Shown here piece by piece: positions 38,401 through 50,400 of a stretch of DNA of 64,000 nt; position 1 is the first letter of the stretch; each line of letters begins with the position of its first letter. The stretch is from assembly GCA_023634235.1 (NCBI GenBank), contig JAMKCF010000016.1, positions 2,156,001 to 2,220,000 on the forward strand, written 5' to 3'. The notes under the pieces are model-generated. The model saw nothing but the letters and a program-made list of their open reading frames with translations, was not told where the DNA came from and made no database searches. The position numbers and the translations under genes were made by a program. Source of the stretch: Pisaster brevispinus. Lineage: Eukaryota; Echinodermata; Asteroidea; Forcipulatida; Asteriidae.

Positions 38401-41400
38401 ATATCTGCGACTCACCCGGTGGACCTGGGTACAGAGCAAAAGCAAAGTCCACAGCTGGTAAAAAACCCCAATAATAATACACAATTCCTATCTAGCCCTT
38501 TATAACACCCGAGGGCGTCTAAATGCAATCATTACAATTCCTACAAGGTATACTTAAGCCGCGTTCGCATTGGACTTTCGGGTCTGGTAACTTACCGGGC
38601 CAGTAAGTTAAGCCCGGTAAGTTAACAGCTGTTCGCACTTGGATAATTTTGTGTCCGGTAACTTACCAGGGACGCCGCATAGGTTGAAAAATTAGATCTC
38701 ATAGGAAGCCCTCCCTGACCGTTAAGTTACCGGCTGGTGCGTTCGCAGTGGACTCCTTGTCCCTGTTAAGTTAACATTGTTAAGTTACTGCGACTCGAAT
38801 CGGCCTGTTAAGTTAACAGCGCTGTGGCAGTAATTGACCACCCCGGTAAGTTACCGGCTGTTCGCACTTAGACTTATTATCGGTAAGTTAACAATTTGCA
38901 GCAGTAAATTAACAATTTTTAAGTCCAATGCGAATGCGGCTTTACTTACTTACTTATTAATTCTTTATTGTCCACTCTTTAAAAAGATGAAAATGGAAAA
39001 TTTACTTGTCTAAATTTGATTAAAGCTCCAGAATAGGACAGTAAAATTCTTAAACAAAGAAATATAAAAAGGAGTTAAGACAACGACGATATTTTGACAG
39101 TGCAGTACAACATATAAAGAACATTGGCAAGAGTAAAACACCTCAGATTACAGCCGCATTCCTCTGCCCCACAACATTGTGATTAGAGACGTTTGAACTA
39201 TACAGGGTTCGTACACTTATAATAGCTATAAATTCAAGGACTTTTCAAGGACTTTCAAGGTCCAGAAATCCCATTATCAAGGACCAAAGTCCAGCAATAA
39301 TTGATGGTTTATTTGAGACTTGTATATAAAACGCTTGGTGTTGGGTGATTTAATTCTGTACAATTAGTTAAAGTTTGAAGGTTGGCTGGTCACTTAAACT
39401 TAAACTTGATGAAAAAACACATTACTCTGCATGATTAAATACTTTAATTACAAAAAGTGAATTTTCAAGGACTTACAAGGACCTAAGATAAATCCAAGGA
39501 CTTTCAAGGCCTTGAAAAACAGATTTTCAAATTCCAGGACTTTCAAGGATTTTCAAGGACCGTACGAACCCTGATTATAAGACCCATTTATTTACATGGC
39601 ATAGTGTGATGGTTTACAAGGTGCTGTGGTGCAATCTGCAGATAACCACATAAAAAAATCTCTAGGGCAAACCCCTTCTCTTAACGGTACTGGGTTCTTT
39701 TACATGCGTTACAAAACTCACAGGGCCTGCAGCTTTACGTCCCATCTGAAGGATGGAGCAGTAATAGTTAAGCATCTTGCTTAAGAACACAAGTATAGAG
39801 CTGCCTAAGCAGAAAATGTTGCTTAACAATTTTCTGCTTTATATTGGATTTTGGCCAAAATGGCTGCCCCAGGGGGCACCCGTCTTGGCGCCCGGCAAAA
39901 ATAAAAAAGGTATACTATAAGGAGCATCTGGGCCAAATTTGGTGCTTTTGGAAGAGTTTGAACCAAACAGCCCTTATAGTGCCCTAATATCCCTATCTAT
40001 TAGCAGAAATGAGCAGGATACCAGTCATAAATTGTACTTATGGTATGCTAGTTTGGCAGGTAACCTTATTCTGGTAAGCATAATTTTGTTGTGTTTAGCT
40101 ACGTTTTTTGCGCTTAAGCAGCTCTATGAAATTGAGCGCAGGACTCAAACCCACATTCTGCTGAGCAGAAACACCAGAGCTTGAGTCCAGTGCCTTTGAC
40201 GGCTTGGCCATGACACGCCAAGAACTGTTTTGCCAAACACCAACGCATAATGAAGGTTTAATATTTGGTGCTTTCCGACTCCTGGGAGAATAGTCACAGC
40301 TAGAAGGGCCAGAGAATACCCGTAACTTTGAACCCAAGACCTAATTTAACAGGAAATCCTTCAAACATAGATTTATTGAGGTTGTTGTACGTGTACCCGC
40401 AATAATTGTTTGAAATAATTACTTCGTTACTTCCACACAGTGCAAAGCTTCACTTAAAAACAAAACAAAAATACAATTGGAAAGCAATATGAATAACTCA
40501 ACAATACCGTAATCAAGAGTTCGTTCCGTTTGGTTGACCGACCATTCACCCCAGCCGACCTGATTGATAACAGCAACACGGAACTGATAGATGCGATCTG
40601 GACGTAGACCAGTCACTATGACATCGGCAACTACACAAAGTGAAAATAACAAATACAGACCAGTCAGAATGGAACTGTGCATAGAGATGAATACAATGGG
40701 GTAATTAAATGCCACTATTGATGGGCAGCACTACATATCTTCCATGTATTGCCCCAAACCTTTGTTAAAGAGGTCAACTTTGTTTGGTCTCCAAGGTCAA
40801 ATTCAGTTTTGTGATGCACCCTTTTTCCAATAGATAGAGCCCTCATGAAAGTTGGGACAAAACTACAAGTCTCTAAATCTCACATTAAAATGGTGGATGT
40901 TAACTAGTTAAAGTTAATTCTTACTTTCCACACCATGAAAAGTTCAAAGTTCACTTTTATCAAATGGATTGGTACATGGGTATAGACCCCTTGCAGCACG
41001 GGGTTACGGTCTGCCATATTTGGAGTCAATTTCCATGTAAAAAAATGTCGCAGATCTCACACTGCTCAGTAATATGTAGGGAATCTGACTCACAAAATGG
41101 CGTTAACAAAATTAATCTTGGGCGATGAGGTCAGGTGAATTGAATCAAAAGAACATGATTCCACATGGATTCTTAGGTAAACTTTGTAGACTTGGGTATT
41201 CAGACTTCTTTCATGCCCAGCTAGCTTGTTTCCTTTCCATTAGATTCTATGTAACGAAAGTGAGGCTTGGAGGATAAATAGTCTGTACACCCGAATCTAA
41301 CATTAATAATAATAATAATAATATCAGCTCTTATATAGCGCAATTCCAAAAATGATCATTGCGCTTCAAAAAAAAAAAAAAAAAAGTGTATCATTGTCTA

Positions 41401-44400
41401 TTCATGCGAAGTGAAATGAGTGATTCATGTTTACAGGTTGGTAGGGTCTGGTACCTATCCTCGTTGGACCAATCCTCAATGTTCCCATGCCTCATTACAC
41501 TCTTTTCCTCTTGTACAGAAGTACCCCCCTAAAACCCTTCCAAGCACACAACGGAGACATAATGGGGGTGGGGGGGGGGGGTTACACCATGCCCCATATC
41601 AAGCACCAAATAAATGAGCATTTTATCTTCCATTCAAATCAATGAAGCCATAGTGAGGCTTGAAGGACAAAAATAGTTGGGTACCCTTTTATAAAATGAC
41701 ACTTTGTACCGATATTATTACTACTTCTATAGGGAACCATGATTTCTTCGGTCCACACTTGACATCACTCGCTTGAATGTTCCCCGAGCAAACAAAGTTT
41801 TCGGATAAAAAGCTTTCAGTGTAGCTGGGCCAATGATTTGGAACAATCTTCCTACTGTCATTAGGGAATCTGTTACTTTATCTACATTTCGTAAAGCTCT
41901 AAAGACTCACCTTTTCCCATGTTAATTGCTTTTTGTGCGCTATGATCTTGATGGAATAGCGCCTTATAAATTTTAATTGTCATGTTATGTTATGTATACC
42001 CCTAAAACCCTTCCAAGCACACAACGAAGACATAATGGGGGGGGGGGGGTAAACCAAGCCCCATATCAAGCACCAAATAAATGAGCATTTTATCTTCCAT
42101 TCAAATCAATGAAGCCATAGTGAGGCTTGAAGGACAAAAATAGTCGGGTACCCTTTTATAAAATGATACTTTGTACCGTTAACATTATTACTTCTATAGG
42201 GAACCATGCAAGGTGTAGCTTACTCATTGGTCTGTAGAAGGAGTTGCAGGATTCTTCGGATTCATCAGCGCCATCCACACAGTCACTGTATTTATCACAG
42301 ACGTAGGCCAGAGGGATGCAGGGGTTGATTGCACCATCCCTGACTGGACATTTGAAGCCTCCTGGGCAATCGTCATCAGGATCTAGTGACAAACCATCGT
42401 TAAATCAGGCCCAAAATTCATAATAAAAATTTCATAATAACAACAACATCAATAAACACAATAGTTCTGGTTTTTTAAATAATAATAGTAATTAATTTTT
42501 ATACAGTGCTTTATCTACGGGCGCCTGAAAGTGCTTATTGTTATTTACTTGATCAACAGAATTTTGAAGCACTGATAGGGTTGTACGGACAAACAGTGCT
42601 GATTGGCTAACGAAAAGAGAGTAATCTGTGCACACGCTTGTTGGAAGCTTTTGAGCGCTTGTATGGCGCCTGAAGGACGCGCATGACAAAATGCAAGTAT
42701 TTTGATGCCAATCCATACAAAATTTTAAAAATTTATGTTTTTACACAGTCACCCTAAACTGCATACAGATAAACATCAAAGACGAATGAGAGGGGACCAG
42801 TTGCTCTTTGACTTGATGCCTCTTTTGTGGGCTACCATGCTTGAGGGCACATGTGGAGTTGATTGGCCACAGGTCTAATTATAATGTGCCATTAACTGGC
42901 ACATTTAAAATTCATTAATACCAGGGGTTATAAGCGAACTGCGAGATCGATCACCCCTGGGAACGAGGTTGGGATAGTGTAAACTTACTGCAGTTAGCTT
43001 CATCACTGTTATCTAGACAGTCCATCAGGCCATCACATCTCCGTTCCTTCTCCACACACAGTCTACCGCACTGGAACTCTGTTGGCTGACAAACTGTGAA
43101 ACACAAAGTAGGAAAGAAGAAAATCAGGCCTAACACTTCACGGAGGCAACGGAGGCAATTGCCTCCACGCCCTTTGGTCATAGCCTTGGTGCCCCTTGAA
43201 ACGTTCAAGTAGACTTTAAATTTCTCTCACAGAGGTTTCCTTTAATGAGTAAGTATAAATTTTAAGTACAGGTTAAGGAGCGTCTCAAAAGTTGGGCATG
43301 TTCTAGATGCAAACCACACCTGCAATAGACCTTTATCATGCTGCCACCATCTTGGTGAAGTGTCCTGTTTTTAATTAGAGTGCTGAATGCTAATATTCAT
43401 TGCTCAAAAAGGAACCAGACTATTTCTCCTTCCGGTCTGTTTTTTGTTACATTAGTTTGAATGAGAGAAAATCAAGATGGCTGCACCGTGGTAAAGGTCT
43501 ATTACGTTGGACTGCCTGAACATTTCGCTAGATCGCAGCATCGTGCCAAAGTACATGAGCAATCCTACACAAATGGTGAATATGCACGTTACTATTTTAG
43601 TTAAATCTAACGTTAATTTGACAACTGTAATTTTGAAATTTTGAAAAAACTGAACTTCAAATTGGAAAAGAAATCGAAGGAAAGACATTCAGAAAATTAA
43701 AAAATTACAGTTTTCATAAGGTGGTAAACTGTAGTTGAACGGCTTGCATTTAAATTGTAATTAATCAACTTAACATTGATAATGGGAAATCAGCACTGCA
43801 ATTGGCTAACACTTACGATCCTGAAACACTTGGTATTGCTGGCTTGGTTGACCGTAAACACCATAGGCAACTACGTAACCCAAGATCCTAAGGTATTCTG
43901 GGTAATCGGCGCCGACCTCCACGGGGTCATCGAAGGTGACCTTTATGGTGGTTGAAGTCGTCTCCAGTGCCTGAATGTTCCTCGGTTTCTTCATTGTATC
44001 TGAACCAGAGATAGAAACAAATTAGTCCCCTTGCATACGACGTCAGGAGCTCAACAGCGCCCAACAGCGCCCTCACTTGTGGTCAAAGAACCTATCACTG
44101 GCTGATGGTTGTGCGTGGCGTGCACACATTTGCGCATAACCATTGTTTGATCTTAGAAATGAGGGCATATGAACAGGGTCTATTTATACAGTGATTTGAA
44201 TTGGGAAATCACACTTTGCTTAGCAGTTATATGGCTTCTGACTGGCGACCCCAAACAAAGATATTGACTAATAGGGAGACCGTCAACATAGGGCTGGATT
44301 TCTCAGTTGGTAGAGCACTGGCACATTAAACCGGAGGTCGTTGGTTGAGGTCCCGCTCCAGTCTATTTTTCTTTGATCAAAACCCAATTATGTAAGAGTG

Positions 44401-47400
44401 ATAAACACTTTAAGATCAATCTAAGCTCTTTGCGAAATCAATTCTGTCCCATTTAACCCCTTCACTTCGGACATGTACACACACCAAAGTTTTTCTCGGC
44501 TGGCCTACGGCGGACGGTTTAATTAGCCCGGAACAATTTTAGAGCATCCTCAAATTGTTGCTGGTAGCCTGATGGCTGACGTGAATACCCATCCAGATAT
44601 TTGATTGTGTAGCGAGCACAGGTATGCACCTACCATGCTACACTTCGTTGACCCATACAAAGAGGGGCAGAAGGTACTGCTACCTTTTTCCAGGGGTAGG
44701 GGTTATCGTTTTAATCCCAGAATCCAGAACTTTGTCCTGTTGTCGTACAAATGTTGCATACAAGAATGGACCGGCTTCCACTTATGTTTATCACGGATTC
44801 GGCTCAATTAGAGGTAAGTAAGAGCGTTCCATGATTCCAGTATAAAATAGCAGATTATTGCCATGGATCTGCGAGTCCTGGTGAGTGCTTACTCATATTT
44901 TCTCATAAGACAACAAATCCCATTGCTGATTATAATAACCTTTGCTGTCTTTCCTTTGACGATTCATGGTTTCACTGGGCAACAATATTTTCAAAGGAAA
45001 CTGATTATTCCAGAAGTTCCAAAAAAATAAGACCGCTGGTGGGCACATAATTTTTTTTCGGCATACCGGCAAGAAGTACTCAAAGGAGTTTGTTCGAACT
45101 ATTTTGGGGTCAAGCAAAAAAGTCAAATAAATAATCAGGTCAACTTACAAGCTCGTTCAAATTGTATACGATGAAGAGCATATCCGTACTTATTTCTACC
45201 TTGGCACTGGTAAGGTAAGAAATCATTCACTCCTGTATCAACCTATGAAAAGAATAACAATAATAATCAGTTATTATTAGGCCTTGGCGATATATTGTAT
45301 GGCGATTATATCCGTTGCCATGCATACTTCACATTTCAGCCTACCATTTTGCGGCGACAGCGATCCACAATCTTTGGTTTGGAAAATAGTCGCCTTTCAG
45401 CAAGTACAACAATGTCTCTCATAGAAATAAAATCCGACGGAAATCCAACAAAAATCTGACATTAGAGAACTTTTACTCGACTACCTGTCCTAAATTAATT
45501 TTGATAAGACCCCTTAACAGTGAATGTTTTGAGTGAGTTGAGCACGTATCAACTTGTTTGTTGCGAATTTGTGGCATCAAATATAGCAACACAGTCACAA
45601 ACTCACACAATGAACAAGGCTGAGGGGTTTATAAACTTCCAAAATCATGGCATAACTTCTAATGTTTACACTTACATAAAGTGTGCTTGAACCATTTCTG
45701 AAGTCATAGATGGTGGCATTTCCAGCGACATCACCGACCGTGCCGTAAAGCGGTTGGCTGTTGACGTACCACCTGACGGAGGGTGTGGGGAAACCGTACC
45801 AGTGACACGTCATGTTGACCTCATGACCCACCCATGAGTACACCTTACCGGGCGTATAATCTAGGTTTACAATGGGTGCATCTGAAAATAAGGGAGGGTA
45901 AAGCATCAACAAACACAATAACTGTGGTATTTTAATAATAATAATAACTAGTTCTTATATTGCATTTTTATCTATGGGCACTTATCATTATTTCTTTCCA
46001 GACAGGTTTATGAATTATGAGATCACCTTATAAGGGTTTACAAGGTGCTGCGGCACACTCAGCAGCCACTGCCAGAAACACCCCGCAAACCCCTTCTCTT
46101 AGCGATAAGTGTAACTGGGTTCTTTTGCGCCCATTACACGACACAGAGACAACAGCTTTATGTGCCATCCGAAGGACGAAGCAATATTTGTTAAGTATAT
46201 ACAGTGCTTTATTTAAATCAATGACGAAGTGCAATCTTTGAAAAAAAAGTTAGTGTAAAAAAAAAACAAGAACCTGAAAAATCACAGGCCTGCAACTTAC
46301 ATCTGACATTCAACATGCTGTCGACTGCTGCATACCCGCCGTTGTTTCTGGCAAAGCAAGTGTAGGGTCCTTCATCTCCTCGATGGATCCCATTGATGGT
46401 GAGTGAGATACTGCCTGGATTACCATCTCCAATTCCGGACTCATCTTGTATGACGATTCTGGAGTCAACCTAACACAGTTAAAACACAAAGAACAGCACT
46501 AGTAATAATCGATTCAAAACATTTTATTTAACACGCTGGGCCAAATTTCATGGTTCTGCTTACTGTAAGCAAAGAGTAGGCACTTACAGAAGCAAGAAAT
46601 TCTGCGCTTACCTCAAGCCTATTTCACAGGTTAGCAGGGAGTTTTTACTTGTGCGCGTCCTCACTCCATACTAAACAAGACAAGACAATCTTCGCTTTCA
46701 CTGCTAGCGAAATAAATTTAGCCTTTGCACTGAAAGCTGCCGTTTTTATCTACCTGGACTTTCCATTGTGTGATGCACAGGCAGGCACTTATCGTGATAC
46801 TCTCCGTTTCACCAATACAAAGAGCAACAGCAGGTTCTGGAATACATGCACTGTAAAATCCCTTTCCAAGGTTCTTTTATAACCTCCTGATTCGGTACAA
46901 GAATGGGGCAGGCTGCCACCATTGTTTGTCTGTATATTTGGCTCAACGGGTGACATGGCACATTTTCGGCTGTGGCTCACGGCCGAAGTTTGGCGAATTA
47001 CACCGCGTGCCTACTAAATTTTCTCACACAACATTAAATCCCGGAACTAAGTGTGAGAACCTTTGTTGTCTTTCCTTTGTCAAGTCTTGTTGCACTGGTA
47101 CGTTCAAAGTAAAGTGATTACTCAAGAAGCTCCTATAAGTTCCGAAAAAATTACATTAGTGCATAATTTTCTTAAAGTGGTTAGTCTCTTTTATAAATGA
47201 CCAACCTGTACACCCATCGGCAACCACTTCTCAAACCGTTTCCACTGCAGAATAAGGTGCTCCTGATCCCCACGTTGGATATCGCAGAAGAACTTGACGC
47301 TCTGTCCCTCCTCTCTCTCCAGAGTCACTGCCCTGGTCGGCGTGGGCGGGATATCAACGGTCAGCTCCCCGTCCCTGCGATCGAACCCTGCTTCATTTTC

Positions 47401-50400
47401 TACATGGCAGGTGTAACGTTTCTCATCATTTTCTTGTAGGTTGGTGATCATCAACCGCCGGCCTTCCTCTTGGACGATGTACTTGACGCCGTCGTCGAGT
47501 TTGACGGTGCCGTCAAACCATGTGTACTCCGGCTGGGGCTCCCCGATGGCCTCGCAGGTGAAGAATGCACTGGTTCCCTCCGTGGCATTCTTGTTGATTG
47601 GTGGATAGCTAATCCTTGGTTTGACTGTTCAAAATAGGAAACAGCATTAGTCAAATGAGATAAACACCAATAGGCTTACTCTCCTCAAAACATAACATAG
47701 TTTTCTTATTCACTTGCTGACAAATCTGTTTACCTAGTTTACTTTTTAAGTTAATTACATGTTTACAAACTTATTTACTTGTCAGAAAACTTCTTTACCT
47801 GTTAGCAAACTTGTTCACCATTGTTACTTACTACCAAACTTGTTTACCTCATTAACGAACTTGTTTACCTTTTTACAAATTGGTTTATAAACTTGTTTAC
47901 TTGTTTACCTTGAACGTCAGCAAAAATTCTGAGGTTCTCAGAGGCACCAACATTTGGGACAGTCCCCTGGCAAATATAATCCCCTTCGTCATCAAGGGTG
48001 ACATTATCGATCGTCAAGCCATACATCGGAGTGATCAGAAAGCGCCCTCCTGTGACAGACAAAACATTGTTACACTTTAACTATTGTTATCTTTAGCGTG
48101 ATGTCCCAATATCATCCACTGTGGTTTGAAATCATAAACTATGCCAACCTGTAATACTGTATCACGTGGTGAATGCATCTAAACTGCACACAGTCAACCC
48201 TCCCACAGTCTGACCGCTCAACAACACCCACTGTCATGACTGTGGCATTTGGTGCTCAATATTGGGTGTCTTGTCTTCATTGTGTTTTGGGAATCTCACA
48301 AAATCTTTAGAGGAGTTTTTCTAAGAGGAAACTGCACACAGTCAACCCTCCCACAGTCTGACTGTTCAATAACCAAATAACACCCACTGTGGCATTTGGT
48401 GCTCAATATTGGGCAAGGCTCCCCCCTCCCCCCCACCGGCGTTGTGTTTTGGAAAGCTCACAAATTCTTTAAAGGTTTTTTTTAAAGAGGAAAATGGTGT
48501 GCTAAAGTATGGAAACATTGGGGGGGGGGTAACCCTCTGTAAACCTTCGAAGGGAAGTGAAACTAACCATTGAGAATAGGTCCGTTTGGGCCCAACCAGT
48601 CGACGATGGTGTCTGGGTCTCCGTCCATCGTACAATCCAAGTTGCCAGCTTCGTGATAGATCAACACCTGTTCCTTTTCAGCTGGCTTAAATGGGAATGT
48701 CACTTGCTCTGATAGAAGCAAAACACACAAATACCATATTGATTACAATGGGTTTTGAGGCCTTGCATGTTGAGATATGAAAGTACACTTAGTTTGCGGT
48801 AACACCAAGTGTACACTTTGCTGTGTAGATTGTTCTTTGAGAAGTTGTTACGCTATTTATTCTACTGCTGTGGGATAGATTTCGGAGTTTTGGAAACTAC
48901 TTAGTTCTGAAAAGAACTGTCCTGTTTATTAGGCCTAATTACTACCGGGCATGTTGTGTCCGAATGGTCTAGTTCACTGGACCCAAGCTCTAGTGTTATC
49001 AACAGTATGTGGGTTCGAATCTTGGTCATGACACTTGTGCCCTTGAGCAAGGCACTTAACCATTATTGCTTCGTAAAAAGTTGGGAAGGTACACATGCAC
49101 ATGTAGTGCATTCTGCTCTACCAGCCAGGCTCCTAGTGGACATGGTGGATGATACCCATCCCTACATCCGTACAGACTGTGAAGGGGGTAACCCTGTTTC
49201 AGCCCAAGGAGTAGGTGGCAATGTGCCCCTGGTGACAGTTGATTTGGATCCACAGCCCAAATCAGTTAAGTGTTCATGTAGTCCTCTCCTTGAAGTGGCC
49301 GTCTGGCCTTGTGATGTTAGGTGATCTCTCAAAAAAACTAAAAATAATGATTTTTTTGTAAAAAGGCTACAAGAAAATATTTAAAACAAAAATAACTCAG
49401 GGGAGTTTTTAGGAATTGAGTTTCCTCTGAAAACAGGAGGGAAACATGCACCAGGGGCAAGGAGTTCTAAAGAGAGTCGACTCTATACTTTGGGAACAAA
49501 CTAAAATGTGTTCAACATGAACAAATTATTAGCAAACACTTACTGAATACATTGATGTTGATGGATTCAGCGTCACCGTTAGCCTGGCAGTCATACCCTC
49601 CCTCCCAGCTCTCAATGATGTTGTTAATCTGAAGGCGGGTGACTTTCTGGGCAGTCTCTGGATCGGTCGAATGAACGACGTACATGTCTAGAGATCCACC
49701 TGTTTACAAAGAGAACAATATGAGATTTGAGGCAATGCATGGTGGCGTATTGATAGGATATCTTCGGTTTGTGGTAACAGCATGTGATAAGTACTTAGCA
49801 GTGTAGATTGTTAATAAAGAACTTCCTGGTTTTTATGGATCTTTTGCAGACGAGTAGATTAGGAATCGAGAGACTACATAGTACCAGGTTTAAACCTACT
49901 GCTTTTTATCTATTGTAGTGGTGGAGTAAATTTCGAATTAGGAGAAAATGTGTACTACATTATTGTGTACTACATATTGTCCTGTTGTTTTTATTTCATT
50001 GTCTTTTTTTCTCATTTTAAATTCTGTTCTTAAGTATTTATAAAGTGCTGAATGGAATGGTGTTAACAAGTTTGGGGCCAGCTATTGAAACAGACCTATT
50101 GATGAGAGATTTGGAACTTAAAGAAATGGTAAGATGTTTGTCTTTAGAAGTTCTGAGTCCAGCCCTGCCCGGTTGATACAAAGTGAGAAGGTCATACAAG
50201 TACTGATGAGCAATAGCCTACCATGTACAAACTTGTACATTTGTGTACATGTATAATGTATACCAACAAAAGGACTTTAATTAAACATGCTCCTTGATGG
50301 GTACCAGTAAAGATTTGTGATGAGAGAAGCGGCATCCAAAAAAGAAATTGACTGCAAAATTGAGTTGGAAAAATTCTGCTATAAAAAGTAAACTTTCGAG

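Noticed and set aside
49056..49324. Open frames downstream of the SINE at 48953
   Set aside because: They overlap SINE and unassigned repeat-like sequence in an NCAM-like intron and match no domain.
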